DNA of 42,593 nucleotides from Alphaproteobacteria bacterium (GCA_026990035.1 JALSIM010000037.1:1-42593), one strand, 5' to 3'. Counted from the stretch's first letter, positions 9,830-21,837 are shown. Numbers and translations: made by a program. Notes: a model not told the origin generated them from the letters alone.

Positions 9830-10150
9830 TTAGCCGGTACCCGCCATCGATGCCGGCAGGACCGGCGCCAGTCCCATCCTGAACAATAGCACCCAGTAGG
9901 CCAGCCGCACCAGATAGAGCCAGAACACGGCCACGAGAGGCATCAGCGAATCGGGCACGAATCGGGGCGTGATCCAGCTCGTGGCCCGCAGGGCGGGGTC
10001 GGTGATCCGGCGGAAGAAGCGCCAGATGTAGTTGTCCCAGTCCGCGGGCACGAAGAAGCCCAGGACGAAGCGGCCGAGCATGGTGTAGATCACGGCCGCG
10101 ATCAGATAGTTGGGGATGTGGAAATACCAGTACTGCAGGAAGTAGCCCAT
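9830..10150 (-). CDS. YggT-like small membrane protein
   Basis: 106 residues with two hydrophobic regions (IPNYLIAAVIYTMLGRFVLGFF and SLMPLVAVFWLYLVRLAYWVLLF). They are separated by a conserved amphipathic piece (FFRRITDPALRATSWITPRFVP). That order, with RRITDP-hLR before a proline stretch and a second helix, resembles half of the YggT family, whose members have a vague role in membrane stress or cell-shape integrity. It starts at ATG 10148-10150. The gene sits between the symporter and another small membrane protein, all on the minus strand. Assignment is by pattern only; function is unknown. Confidence 0.55.
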   Translation of the reverse strand: MGYFLQYWYFHIPNYLIAAVIYTMLGRFVLGFFVPADWDNYIWRFFRRITDPALRATSWITPRFVPDSLMPLVAVFWLYLVRLAYWVLLFRMGLAPVLPASMAGTG

Positions 10151-10235
10151 CGGTCGCCCATCTCGCTGCGGTCCGCACGGCAGCGGGGCGGAGCATGCGC
10201 CCCGCCCCGCCGGTCTTGGGCCCGTCGGCCGGAGT

Positions 10236-12077
10236 CTACTCGGCCTTGCGCGCGTCTTCCATCAGCACCTCACCGCGCGGGATGCGCAGAGCCTCGACGA
10301 ACTCCTGCATTTCCCGCGAGGGTTCGGGGGTCAGCTTGCTGACCACCCAGGTGACCAGGAAGGCCGTCGGCATGCCGAACAGCGCCGCCGAAATGTTGTT
10401 GACGCCGAACCACTTCGGCATGCCGTAGAAGCGGGTGGCGACGATGTAGAACAGGGCCACGCCGAAGCCCGCGAGCATGCCGGCGATGGCTCCCTGGCTG
10501 TTGCAGCGCTTCCACAGGACCCCGAGCACGAGAGCCGGGAACAGACCGGACGCCGCCAGGGAGAAGGCCCAGGCGACGAAGGTGAGGATCCCGGCCGGGG
10601 CGGCGATCGCCAGATAGGCGCCCAGCAGGGCGACCGCGATCAGCAGCACCCGGGCCACGGTCAGCCGCCGCCGGGCGGAGGCCGTGTGGTCGATCATCTT
10701 GTAGTAGATGTCGTGGCTGAGGGCGTTGGCCATCGCCAGCAGCAGTCCGTCCGCCGTCGACAGGGCGGCGGCGAGACCACCGGCGGCGACGAGGCCGGCG
10801 ATCACGTAGGGCAGGCCGGCGATTTCCGGCGTGGCGATGACGACGACATCCTTGTGGATCCCGAAGTTGGCGTAGTTCAGGGTCTCGACGCCGGCCGCCT
10901 GACAGGCCTTGAAGAGGGCGTCGGCCGAGGCCGCCGCCTCGCCGCAGACGGTCACCAGCCCGATCTTGCCGTAGAGGAACACCCATGCCGGGAGCTGCTG
11001 CACCGCTTCCAGGGTCGAGATGTCCTTGCCCAGCACGTTCTCGAAGATCTCGAGCTTGGCGAAGGCCGCATAGGCGGGAGCGGTGAAGTAGAGGATGAAG
11101 ATGAACAGCAGCGCCCAGCCCACGGACTTGCGCGCTTCGCGCACCGAGGGGGTGGTGAAGAAGCGCATGATGACGTGGGGCAGGGACGCGGTGCCGATCA
11201 TCAGCGACAGGATCAGGGCGAAGAAGTTGAGGGGATCGTAGTTGGTGAAGGGCGCGACATGGGCCTTCACCCCCTCGAGATAGCCGCCCGGCCCACCGAA
11301 CTGCTGTTCGAGTTCGGTGATCCGCTGGAGCACCTGACCGTACATCAGCTCGGGGACCGGCACTCCGGTGACCTGCGCCGACAGGAGGATGACCGGGATC
11401 AGATAGGCGATGATGAGGACGATGTACTGGGCCACCTGGGTCCAGGTCACCGCCCGCATGCCGCCCAGCATGGAGCAGACCAGAATGCCCACCAGACCGA
11501 CGAAGATGCCCGCTTCCTTGGGGATGTCGAGGAGCCGCGAGGCGATCACTCCGGTGCCGGTGAGCTGCCCCATCAGGTAGACCAGCGAGGTGGTGAAGAG
11601 GATGATCACGCCGATGAAGCGGGCGGTGTTGCCGCCGTAGCGGGCGGCCAGGAAGTCCGGCACCGTGTAGGCACCGAATTTCCGTAGGTAGGGTGCGATG
11701 AGCACCGCCACCAGCACGTAGCCGCCGGTCCAGCCGAGGACGAAGGCGAGACCGTCGTAGCCCAGCGCGTAGAGCGACCCGGCCATGCCGATGAAGGAGG
11801 CCGCCGACATCCAGTCGGCCGCGGTCGCCATGCCGTTGTAGAAGGCCGGCACCCGGCGTCCGGCGACGTAGTATTCGGAAACGACGGTGGTGCGCGACAG
11901 GATGCCGATACCGGCGTAGACACCGATCGTCAGGAAGACGAACAGGTAGCCGATCACGCGGTTGGGAACCCCGAGCTGCTCGAGGATCGCGAGGACGATC
12001 ACGAAGCCCAGGAAGGCACCCGTGTAGATCCCGTAGATCCGCCCGAGGTTGGCGATGAAGGCGTCTTTCTGCTGCAT
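10236..12077 (-). CDS. Sodium/solute symporter large subunit (SSS family, ActP-like)
   Basis: 613 residues with about 13 transmembrane helices. The SSS core is plain: AATAADWMSAASFIGMAGSL, GWTGGYVLVAVLIAPYLR, TVPDFLAARYGG, the Na+-site region YLMGQLTGTGVI, GGMRAVTWTQVAQ and LPHVIMRFFTT. An extracytoplasmic insertion of about 70 residues follows RAVTWTQ (near 235-295), and another precedes GLPYVIAGLVAAGGLAAALSTADGLLLAMANALSHD. The adjacent small DUF4212-type subunit, 17 bases upstream, identifies the two-component subgroup related to acetate permease ActP. The substrate is probably a short carboxylate, but the sequence does not prove it. It starts at ATG 12075-12077. Confidence 0.87.
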   Translation of the reverse strand: MQQKDAFIANLGRIYGIYTGAFLGFVIVLAILEQLGVPNRVIGYLFVFLTIGVYAGIGILSRTTVVSEYYVAGRRVPAFYNGMATAADWMSAASFIGMAGSLYALGYDGLAFVLGWTGGYVLVAVLIAPYLRKFGAYTVPDFLAARYGGNTARFIGVIILFTTSLVYLMGQLTGTGVIASRLLDIPKEAGIFVGLVGILVCSMLGGMRAVTWTQVAQYIVLIIAYLIPVILLSAQVTGVPVPELMYGQVLQRITELEQQFGGPGGYLEGVKAHVAPFTNYDPLNFFALILSLMIGTASLPHVIMRFFTTPSVREARKSVGWALLFIFILYFTAPAYAAFAKLEIFENVLGKDISTLEAVQQLPAWVFLYGKIGLVTVCGEAAASADALFKACQAAGVETLNYANFGIHKDVVVIATPEIAGLPYVIAGLVAAGGLAAALSTADGLLLAMANALSHDIYYKMIDHTASARRRLTVARVLLIAVALLGAYLAIAAPAGILTFVAWAFSLAASGLFPALVLGVLWKRCNSQGAIAGMLAGFGVALFYIVATRFYGMPKWFGVNNISAALFGMPTAFLVTWVVSKLTPEPSREMQEFVEALRIPRGEVLMEDARKAE

Positions 12078-12094
12078 GGTTCGCCCCCCCGATA

Positions 12095-12352
12095 TCAGTC
12101 TTCGGCGACGCCGAATTCTTCGTCGATCTTGTTCTGGCGATGGGCGTACCAGAAGATGATGGCGACGAACGCGATCAGCGAGCCCTGCGCGGCCATGTAG
12201 AAGCCGAGCGGGAACCCGAGGAAGGTGATCTGGTTGAGGGCGACGACGAAGAAGTGGACGAAGAAACCGAAGAAGAACCAGAGCACCAGAACGGTGATCA
12301 TCAGATTGCGTGATCGGGCCCAGTACTCGGCCATCTGACCAGGAGAAGGCAT
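12095..12352 (-). CDS. Sodium/substrate symporter small subunit (DUF4212)
   Basis: 85 residues with two transmembrane segments: LMITVLVLWFFFGFFVHFFVVAL, broken between segments by NQITFLGFPLGFYMAAQGS, then LIAFVAIIFWYAHRQNKID. The GFPLGFYMAAQGS loop followed by FWYA-x4-N-x-ID is the hallmark of the DUF4212 small subunit that accompanies SSS transporters. I chose ATG 12350-12352, 9 bases after GGGGAG; a TTG at 12361 is a poorer option. It is transcribed first and sits 17 bases before the large subunit, so the pair forms one operon. Its exact contribution to transport is not known. Confidence 0.82.
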   Translation of the reverse strand: MPSPGQMAEYWARSRNLMITVLVLWFFFGFFVHFFVVALNQITFLGFPLGFYMAAQGSLIAFVAIIFWYAHRQNKIDEEFGVAED

Positions 12353-12605
12353 GTCGGGCAACTCCCCTTCGTTGGCGGATCCGTTCTACCGCCCGCCCGG
12401 GCTCGCCCCGGGCGGCCTCCCTTCGATGTGCCGAATGCCCGATCCTGGGTCAGGCATCGGCACTGTCGTCCTTATGCCATCCTGTGGTGCGACGGTCGTC
12501 CGTTCTGCGGCAATCTGTCATCCCGAAGCGGTCGGGATATGGTCGGTGACAAAACGTCGCATCATGTTCCCGTGGGGAAGCCGGCGGCTGTAGCGAGGGA
12601 GCACG

Positions 12606-13238
12606 ATGTTCAGGAAGCTGTTCGCCTCCGTATTCCGTGGGCCGCGCCCCCGGGTCGCGTCGCTGGGGGGGCTCGCCGAGGTCATGGCCGCCCATACGGC
12701 CTTCGTTTCCCAGAAGGTGACCCTGGATTACTGTCGCGCCCGCGCCGCCATGCACTGGCAGAAGCTGCTCGCCGAAAAGCCGTTCCTGGATGCGCTCGAG
12801 TTCTGCCGCTGGGAGGCCTATGCGGCGGTGCTCGGTGATGTGGCGGAATTGATCCAGATCTATCTGCGGCGTGCCGGGGCGCCGGAGCCGCCGCTGCCCG
12901 AGGCACTCACCGACTGCGCCCGCGCCGCGCTGGTGCGCCATCCGGTGCCCGCCCATCGCGAGAGCTGGGAGGATGTGCTCGAAGGGCTGCTGCCGCGGCT
13001 GCAGCGGGCCAATCTGGCGGCTCCGCGGCCGGTCCATCTGGTGGGCACGGTCTCGGCCGGGCGGGTGTTCGAGGTGCTGCCGATCCACAGTTCGGTCCGC
13101 CGTCACGACCGCGAGGTGGTCAGCAACAACCTGCGGTTCCTCCTGGTGCGTTTCTACAGCGATCTCGAGCGGGAGGTCGATGCGGCGGCGATCGCCGCCG
13201 CCCTCGCCGAGGGAGCCGTAGCGCGCCCCGGCGGCTAG
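12606..13238 (+). CDS. Uncharacterised 210-residue protein
   Basis: I do not recognise this family. The protein starts MFRKLFASVFRG, a short basic amphipathic helix, and is then mostly alpha-helical (GGLAEVMAAHTAFVSQKVTL, RAAMHWQKLLAEKPFLDALEF, WEAYAAVLGDVAELIQIYLRR). A second half with likely beta content follows (RPVHLVGTVSAGRVFEVLPIH, VSNNLRFLLVRFYSDLEREV). There is no signal peptide and no obvious metal-binding cluster. Good third-position GC bias, the lack of rival frames and the AGCGAGGGAG site upstream support coding. It is followed about 100 bases later by msrP on the same strand; a functional link is not evident. Confidence 0.7.
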   Translation: MFRKLFASVFRGPRPRVASLGGLAEVMAAHTAFVSQKVTLDYCRARAAMHWQKLLAEKPFLDALEFCRWEAYAAVLGDVAELIQIYLRRAGAPEPPLPEALTDCARAALVRHPVPAHRESWEDVLEGLLPRLQRANLAAPRPVHLVGTVSAGRVFEVLPIHSSVRRHDREVVSNNLRFLLVRFYSDLEREVDAAAIAAALAEGAVARPGG

Positions 13239-13335
13239 ATGCCGGCTTCGGGTGCGGGTGCTCGCGGGACCGTGAATGGACAAGCCCCGGGGCCGGTCGA
13301 AGGTGAAGATGCGGATCTCGGCAGGGAGATGGCGG

Positions 13336-14316
13336 ATGTTGCTGCGTGTGCGGCGGGGGTGGGAGATTCCCGAATCCGGGGTGACCCCCGAATCGGTCTT
13401 CTGGAACCGGCGTCGTCTGCTCGGCGCCATGGGCACGATGCCGGCGCTGGCCGCCTCCCCGGCGCTCGCCATGAGCGTGCGGCGCGCGGTTCCGGCGGCG
13501 ACGGACGGGGATTTCGCAGCCGATCTCTATCCGGCGCCACGCAATCCCCGCTACGAGGTGAATCGCCCGCTCACCGACCCCGAGCTCGCCACCGGCTACA
13601 ACAATTTCTACGAATTCGGTTCCTACAAGCAGATCGCGAAAGCCGCCCGGGCCCTCGAGCTCCGTCCCTGGACGGTGACCATCGACGGGCTGGTGGAACG
13701 GGAGCGGACCCTCGATGCCGAGGAGCTGATCCGCCGGATGCCGCTCGAGGAACGCGTCTACCGGCTGCGCTGCGTCGAGGCCTGGTCGATCGTGGTCCCC
13801 TGGACCGGCTTCCCGCTGCGGGAGCTGGTCGCCTTCGCCCGGCCGCTCTCCGCCGCCCGGTATCTGCGCATGGAGACCTTCCTCGATCCGGAGATGGCGC
13901 CCGGTCAGCGCGCCTCCTGGTATCCCTGGCCCTATGTCGAAGGGCTGACGATGGCCGAGGCCACCCACGAGCTCGCCTTCGTCGCCACCGGGATCTACGG
14001 TCGGCCGCTGCCGAAGCAGAACGGGGCGCCGTTGCGCCTCGCGGTACCTTGGAAGTACGGCTTCAAATCGATCAAATCGATCGTCCGCTTCACCTTCACC
14101 GCGGAGCGGCCGGAGACCTTCTGGTCGCTGATCGCGCCCCACGAGTACGGGTTCTGGGCCAATGTCAATCCCGAGGTGCCGCATCCGCGCTGGAGCCAGG
14201 CCGAGGAGCGGCCGCTCGGGGAGCCGGGCCGGATACCGACCCGGCTCTACAACGGTTATGCCGAGTTCGTTGCCGATCTCTATGCGGGGCTCGCGGACGA
14301 ACCGCTGTTCATGTGA
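13336..14316 (+). CDS. msrP: Protein-methionine-sulfoxide reductase catalytic subunit MsrP
   Basis: Periplasmic molybdopterin enzyme (YedY family) that reduces methionine sulfoxide in envelope proteins. 326 residues. A twin-arginine signal is present (NRRRLLGAMGTMPALAASPALA). The family blocks are intact: YNNFYEFG, PLEERVYRLRCVEAWSIVVPW with the Mo-coordinating Cys, NGAPLRLAVPWKYGFKSIKSI, EYGFWANVNPEVPHPRWSQ, and a terminal NGY...LYAGL. I chose ATG 13336 because AGGGAG lies 7 bases upstream and the product then matches YedY in length; ATGs at 13276 and 13309 give longer forms. The membrane heme partner MsrQ is not encoded nearby: upstream is a soluble unknown, downstream is non-coding. Confidence 0.92.
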   Translation: MLLRVRRGWEIPESGVTPESVFWNRRRLLGAMGTMPALAASPALAMSVRRAVPAATDGDFAADLYPAPRNPRYEVNRPLTDPELATGYNNFYEFGSYKQIAKAARALELRPWTVTIDGLVERERTLDAEELIRRMPLEERVYRLRCVEAWSIVVPWTGFPLRELVAFARPLSAARYLRMETFLDPEMAPGQRASWYPWPYVEGLTMAEATHELAFVATGIYGRPLPKQNGAPLRLAVPWKYGFKSIKSIVRFTFTAERPETFWSLIAPHEYGFWANVNPEVPHPRWSQAEERPLGEPGRIPTRLYNGYAEFVADLYAGLADEPLFM

Positions 14317-14454
14317 TCGTCCTGCGGGCACGGGAAGCGCGAGAAATGGCCCATCATGCCCACGCAGCGGTTGCTTTAGCATTGCCTGACATGTTTCCCC
14401 CGTGATCACAGACGCTTGACGCGCGGGGACGTCCGGCTCAAACTCCCAGCCGCG

Positions 14455-14482
14455 AAAAAAGAGCCGGGTCCGAGGACCCGGC
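14455..14482 (-). terminator. Intrinsic terminator (minus strand)
   Basis: On the minus strand a 9-bp stem GCCGGGTCC/GGACCCGGC with a 2-base loop (14463-14482) is followed by CTC and six T residues (14455-14460). This is a textbook rho-independent terminator. It ends transcription from lysR or from the candidate small RNA. Confidence 0.85.
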
Positions 14483-14620
14483 CAAGTAGATCAGGGAGGC
14501 TAAACGTCTGGGAGTGAGGCAGACCCGGCGGGTCTCCCTCGCCCCGGACCTTGCGTCCGGGGGATCGCCGGCCGAGCCGGCGACGGGCAGAACGGCCCAG
14601 AGCCACCGTCCTGCTGCACC
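14455..14620 (-). ncRNA. Candidate structured small RNA or lysR 3' UTR
   Basis: The 387-base stretch between msrP and lysR holds no credible gene, but the minus strand is densely structured. Perfect or near-perfect hairpins occur at 14566-14582 (CGCCGGC/GCCGGCG), 14542-14562 (CCCCGGAC/GTCCGGGG) and 14521-14535 (AGACCC/GGGTCT). A single-stranded C-rich stretch follows (GTTTAGCCTCCCTGATC at about 14487-14503), then a strong terminator. A 5' end near 14620 (after TATTTATTGCGGTGC) is a guess; no clear -35 is seen. Because lysR ends at 14704 on the same strand, this could equally be its 3' UTR. I could not match it to 6S, SRP or RNase P RNA. Confidence 0.4.
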
Positions 14621-14703
14621 GCAATAAATAGTACGAAACCCGATGGATGGCCAGAGGTATCGCCTAAACTTTTACGCATGCCTCGCATGCAGGAATGTCG
14701 CAG

Positions 14704-15609
14704 CTACCACACCGGCTGCTCGGCCACCTTCTCCAGCAGGAAATCCCGGAACACCGACACCCGCTTGCTGGCCCGCAGCTCCGAGGGATAGACGAAATAG
14801 GCGGTGAAACTCGGACCTTCCAGATCCGGCAGCAGGCGCCGCAGGCGGGCGCTGGAGCTCGCCAGATAGTCGGGCAGGGAGGCGAGGCCGACGCCGCGTT
14901 CGGCCGCCCGCAGCATGCCGTAGACGTTGTTGATCTTGACCGTCGCCCGGCGCGGCGGCAGCTCGTCGCGGCTGGCGCGTCCGGCCTGCAGGATCCAGTT
15001 GAGGCTGGCCACCGGCGGCTGCCATTCGTCACCGTAGGCGATCAACCGGTGATGGTCGAGATCCCTGGCGTCGCGTGGCTCGCCGTATTTCTCAAGATAC
15101 TCGACGGCCCCGTAGATGTGGGTGTGGACGGTCATCAGCCGCCGCTGCACGAGATCCGGATGACGCGGGCGATGCAACCGGATGGCCACGTCCGCCTCGC
15201 GCATCACCAGATCGAGGTCGGTGTCGGTGACCACCAGGCTCAGGGTGATCTCCGGATAGCGCTCGCAGAATTCGGCGAGATGCGAGGCCAGCCAGACGGT
15301 GCCGAGACCGACCGTGGTGTTGACCCGCAGATGACCGACCGGCTTGTCCCGGCTCTCGCCGATGGCGGTCTCCACACCGGCCATGCGCCGGGCCACCTCG
15401 CGGGCGGTCTCCAGCAGCAGTTCCCCCTGCTCGGTCAGCACCAGGCCGCGGGCATGGCGATGGAAGAGGGTGACCCCGAGGTCCTCCTCGAGGGCGCCGA
15501 TCTGGCGGCTGATGGCGGACTGGCTGAGACCCAGCCGTTCCGCCGCGCGGGTGAAGCTCCCGGCCTCGGCGACCGCCAGGAAAACGCGCACCCGATCCCA
15601 GTCCAGCAT
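14704..15609 (-). CDS. LysR-family transcriptional regulator
   Basis: 301 residues. The N-terminal winged helix-turn-helix is typical (DRVRVFLAVAEAGSFTRAAE, RLGLSQSAISRQIGALEEDL, LFHRHARGLVLTEQGELLL). A substrate-binding-like effector domain follows from about residue 90 (VGHLRVNTTVGLGTVWLASH, ISLVVTD-like TLSLVVTDTDLDL, ADVAIRLHRPRHPDLVQRRL). The closest pattern is the CrgA/DsdC-like branch that represses or activates nearby genes. It starts at ATG 15607-15609, 35 bases after the trxB stop on the same strand, so it may be the last gene of the carAB-greA-trxB string. Neither ligand nor target can be read. Confidence 0.88.
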   Translation of the reverse strand: MLDWDRVRVFLAVAEAGSFTRAAERLGLSQSAISRQIGALEEDLGVTLFHRHARGLVLTEQGELLLETAREVARRMAGVETAIGESRDKPVGHLRVNTTVGLGTVWLASHLAEFCERYPEITLSLVVTDTDLDLVMREADVAIRLHRPRHPDLVQRRLMTVHTHIYGAVEYLEKYGEPRDARDLDHHRLIAYGDEWQPPVASLNWILQAGRASRDELPPRRATVKINNVYGMLRAAERGVGLASLPDYLASSSARLRRLLPDLEGPSFTAYFVYPSELRASKRVSVFRDFLLEKVAEQPVW

Positions 15610-15644
15610 GAACGATCCCTTCGCCTCCCGTGATCGGGAGGAAT

Positions 15645-16598
15645 CTAGCCGGGATGGTCGAGTCCGGCCAGATAGCGCTCCGCCTCGAGGGCCGCCATGC
15701 AGCCGGTGCCGGCGGCGGTCACCGCCTGGCGGAAGATCTTGTCCTGCACGTCACCGGCGGCGAACACGCCGGGGACGCTGGTCCGGGTGCTGTCGGGCGC
15801 GGTGACGATGTAGCCCTCGGCGTCCATCTCCAGTTGGCCGCGGAAGAGCCCGGTCGCCGGATCGTGGCCGATGGCGACGAACACGCCCTCGACCGCCAAC
15901 TCCGACAATGTTCCGGTCTCGACGTTCCTGACCCGCAGCCCGGTCACCCGGAGCGGATCCTCCTCGCCGAGGATCTCGTCCACCACGTGATTCCACAGCA
16001 CCCGCACCTTGGGCTGGGCGAAGAGCCGTTCCTGCAGGATCCGCTCGGCCCGCAGCCGGTCGCGGCGGTGGACGAGGGTCACGCTGCGGCACATGTTGGC
16101 GAGATAGAGGGCTTCCTCGACCGCGGTGTTGCCGCCGCCGATCACCGCCACGTCCTTGCCGCGGAAGAAGAAGCCGTCGCAGGTGGCGCAGGCCGAGACG
16201 CCGTGCCCCTGGAACTTGCGTTCGCTGTCGAGCCCCAGCCAGCGGGCCACCGCACCGGTGGCGATCACCAGGCTGTCGCAGGTGACGGCGAGGCCACCGT
16301 CGGTTTCGGCGAGCATCGGCCGCGCGACGAGATCCACCCGGGTGACGAGGTCGAACATCAGCTCGGCGCCGCAGTTTTCCGCCTGTTTCGCCATCTGTTC
16401 CATCAGCCACGGTCCCTGCACCGGTTCGGCGAAGCCCGGATAGTTCTCGACCTCGGTGGTGATGGTGAGCTGGCCGCCGGGCTGCAGGCCCTGGATCATC
16501 AGCGGCCCGAGACCGGCGCGGGCGGCGTAGATGGCCGCGGCGCAGCCGGCCGGGCCGGAGCCGATGATCAGCATCCTGACGTGGCGTGTCGTCGCCAT
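15645..16598 (-). CDS. trxB: Thioredoxin-disulfide reductase
   Basis: NADPH- and FAD-dependent reductase that keeps thioredoxin reduced. 317 residues. The N-terminal FAD site GSGPAGCAAAIYAARAGL, the PGGQL block, the redox-active CATC in SACATCDGFFFRGKDV, the NADPH site GGGNTAVEEALYLA and the C-terminal GVFAAGDVQDK are all present in the right order. Start ATG 16596-16598; greA ends 53 bases upstream on the same strand, so the two are probably co-transcribed. Pairing with a LysR gene is common in alphaproteobacteria and hints at redox-linked regulation, but that is inference. Confidence 0.95.
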   Translation of the reverse strand: MATTRHVRMLIIGSGPAGCAAAIYAARAGLGPLMIQGLQPGGQLTITTEVENYPGFAEPVQGPWLMEQMAKQAENCGAELMFDLVTRVDLVARPMLAETDGGLAVTCDSLVIATGAVARWLGLDSERKFQGHGVSACATCDGFFFRGKDVAVIGGGNTAVEEALYLANMCRSVTLVHRRDRLRAERILQERLFAQPKVRVLWNHVVDEILGEEDPLRVTGLRVRNVETGTLSELAVEGVFVAIGHDPATGLFRGQLEMDAEGYIVTAPDSTRTSVPGVFAAGDVQDKIFRQAVTAAGTGCMAALEAERYLAGLDHPG

Positions 16599-16650
16599 GC
16601 TTTCCCGCTACCTCCCGGATGGTTGATGGGCGCCGCGTTTTCTCCCCGGG

Positions 16651-17127
16651 TCAGCCGTAGCGCACCGCGAGGATCTCGAAATAGCGCATCCCGCGCGGCG
16701 TGCTGACCTCGACGTGATCGCCGGCTTCCTTGCCGATCAGCGCCTTGGCCAGCGGCGAGCTGATCGACAGCAGCCCGTTCTGGATGTCGGCCTCCTCCGG
16801 GCCGACGATACGATAGACGAGCTCTTCCTCGGTCTCCTCGTCCACCAGCCGCACCTCGGCCCCGAACATGATCTTGCTGCCCGACAGGCTCTTGACGTCG
16901 ATCACCTCGGCCCGCGACAGCTTGTCCTCGAGCTCCATCACCCGCCCCTCGATGAAACTCTGACGTTCCCGGGCGGCGTGATACTCGGCGTTCTCGGACA
17001 GGTCGCCGTGCTCGCGGGCGGTGGCGATGGCCTTGATCACCGCCGGCCGCTCCTCGTTCTTGAGGCGTTTGAGCTCGGCCGCGAGCCGCGCGTAACCTTC
17101 CGGAGTCATCGGGATCCTGTTCGCCAT
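16651..17127 (-). CDS. greA: Transcription elongation factor GreA
   Basis: Rescues backtracked RNA polymerase by stimulating transcript cleavage. 158 residues, the same as E. coli GreA. The N-terminal coiled coil carries the tip acidic residues in REHGDLSENAEYHAARERQ (D and E that reach the polymerase active site). The C-terminal FKBP-like domain includes IMFGAEVRLVDEETEEE, RIVGPEEAD and SISSPLAKALIGKEAGD. I chose ATG 17125-17127 (MANRIPMT); an in-frame TTG nine bases earlier is unlikely. It sits 69 bases after carB on the same strand; carAB-greA order is common in alphaproteobacteria. Confidence 0.95.
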   Translation of the reverse strand: MANRIPMTPEGYARLAAELKRLKNEERPAVIKAIATAREHGDLSENAEYHAARERQSFIEGRVMELEDKLSRAEVIDVKSLSGSKIMFGAEVRLVDEETEEELVYRIVGPEEADIQNGLLSISSPLAKALIGKEAGDHVEVSTPRGMRYFEILAVRYG

Positions 17128-17196
17128 GACCGGCAATGTCCTAACGCTGCTGACGGAAAAGCCTTCGGGGGAGAAGCGGTCGGCGGGACGCGCCGC

Positions 17197-20460
<3,264 letters not shown>

Positions 20461-20465
20461 CGGTT

Positions 20466-21623
20466 TCAGGTCGCGGACTGGCGGACGGTGTCGAGGAAGC
20501 GGCGGAAGAGGTAGTGGCTGTCCATCGGTCCCGGCGAGGCTTCGGGATGGTACTGGACCGAGAACACCGGTCGTCCCCGCAGGCGCAGACCCTGGATGGT
20601 CCCGTCGAAGAGGGATCGGTGGGTGACCTCGATCTCCGGCGGCAGGCCTTCGTCGGCCACCGCGAAACCGTGGTTCTGACTGGTGATCTCGACCTTCCCG
20701 GTGGTCAGGTCCCGGACCGGATGATTGGCGCCGTGATGGCCGAAGGGCATCTTGATGGTGCGGGCGCCGAGGGCGATCCCCAGCATCTGATGCCCGAGGC
20801 AGATGCCGAACAGCGGCACGCCCGCCGCCACGAGCCGGCGGATCTCGGGCACCGCGTATTCCCCGGTCGCCGCCGGATCGCCCGGACCGTTGGACAGCAC
20901 CACCCCGTCGGGGGCCAGATCCAGCACCTCCTCGGCGGTACTGGTGGCCGGCACCACCGTGACCCGGAAACCGGTCGCCACCAGCGACCGCAGGATGTTG
21001 CGCTTGACCCCGTAGTCGACGACCACGGCGTGCGGCCCCTCGCCGGCCACTTCCCGATAGCCCTCGGGCCATCGCCAGCGGCTCTCCCGCCACTCGTAGC
21101 GCTGGCGGCAGCTCACCTCGCGGGCCAGATCCATGCCCAGCAGTCCGGGCCAGGCGGCCGCTTCGGCGGCCAGGGCGGCGATGTCGGGCTCCCCGTCGGG
21201 GCGGTATTCGATGGCCGCGTTCTGCGCCCCGCGGTCGCGCAGGATGCGGGTCAGACGGCGGGTGTCGACGCCGGTGATGGCGGTCACCCCGTGGCGGTCG
21301 AGCCAGTCCTCGAGGGTCGTTCGGGCCCGCCAGTTGGAAGGTGAGGGCAGGGGCGCGCGGGTGACCATCCCCCGCGCCACCGGCTCCCCCGCCTCCACGT
21401 CCTCCGGGTTGGCGCCGACGATGCCGATGTGGGGAAAGGTGAAGGTGACGATCTGCCCGGCGTAGGAGGGATCGGTGAGGATTTCCTGATAGCCGGTCAT
21501 CGCCGTGTTGAACACGAGCTCGCCCACCCGCCGGCCGACGGCTCCGGCACCGAAACCGCGGAAAACCGTGCCGTCCTGCAGCACGAGCGCGGCGTCGGGA
21601 CGGCGCTTTCCGGGATGAGACAT
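20466..21623 (-). CDS. carA: Carbamoyl-phosphate synthase small subunit (glutaminase)
   Basis: Glutamine-hydrolysing subunit supplying ammonia to CarB. 385 residues. The N-terminal CPSase domain is typical ([49 protein letters not shown]). The class I glutaminase triad is present: the Cys in [11 protein letters not shown], with His and Glu in [11 protein letters not shown]. Start ATG 21621-21623 gives [10 protein letters not shown]. Transcription proceeds into carB after 5 bases. Divergent from yqeY with 214 bases between starts. A sigma70-like promoter lies about 70 bases upstream; I saw no attenuator or clear ArgR/PyrR box in the leader. Confidence 0.97.
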   Translation of the reverse strand: MSHPGKRRPDAALVLQDGTVFRGFGAGAVGRRVGELVFNTAMTGYQEILTDPSYAGQIVTFTFPHIGIVGANPEDVEAGEPVARGMVTRAPLPSPSNWRARTTLEDWLDRHGVTAITGVDTRRLTRILRDRGAQNAAIEYRPDGEPDIAALAAEAAAWPGLLGMDLAREVSCRQRYEWRESRWRWPEGYREVAGEGPHAVVVDYGVKRNILRSLVATGFRVTVVPATSTAEEVLDLAPDGVVLSNGPGDPAATGEYAVPEIRRLVAAGVPLFGICLGHQMLGIALGARTIKMPFGHHGANHPVRDLTTGKVEITSQNHGFAVADEGLPPEIEVTHRSLFDGTIQGLRLRGRPVFSVQYHPEASPGPMDSHYLFRRFLDTVRQSAT

Positions 21624-21691
21624 GACGGGATGTTTCCGATGGCGCAGCACGAAGATCGCGGCGGGGCCGCCCCCCGTCGTCGATCGGCGGG

Positions 21692-21719
21692 CTTTTACCA
21701 TGCTCCCTTTCCGCGTCAA
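21692..21719 (-). promoter_or_regulatory. Putative promoter of carAB
   Basis: On the minus strand TTGACG (21714-21719) is followed after 16 bases by TAAAAG (21692-21697). The -35 is 5/6 and the -10 4/6 of consensus. A start near 21685 would leave a leader of about 60 bases before carA. Confidence 0.4.
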
Positions 21720-21837
21720 GGCGGAGGTCCGGCGCAGATGGCTCTTGCGCGGCGCGCCCCGAGAGACGATCTTGTGCGCCGATCGGCGGGCCGGAGGTCG
21801 GCGCCGCCGACGGATCGACATCAGCTCGAGGTGTGCC

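Noticed and set aside
14455-14620. 6S RNA, SRP RNA or RNase P RNA
   Set aside because: No long near-palindromic rod with central bubble, no SRP GGAA tetraloop domain, no RNase P core motifs (such as GAGGAAAGTC).
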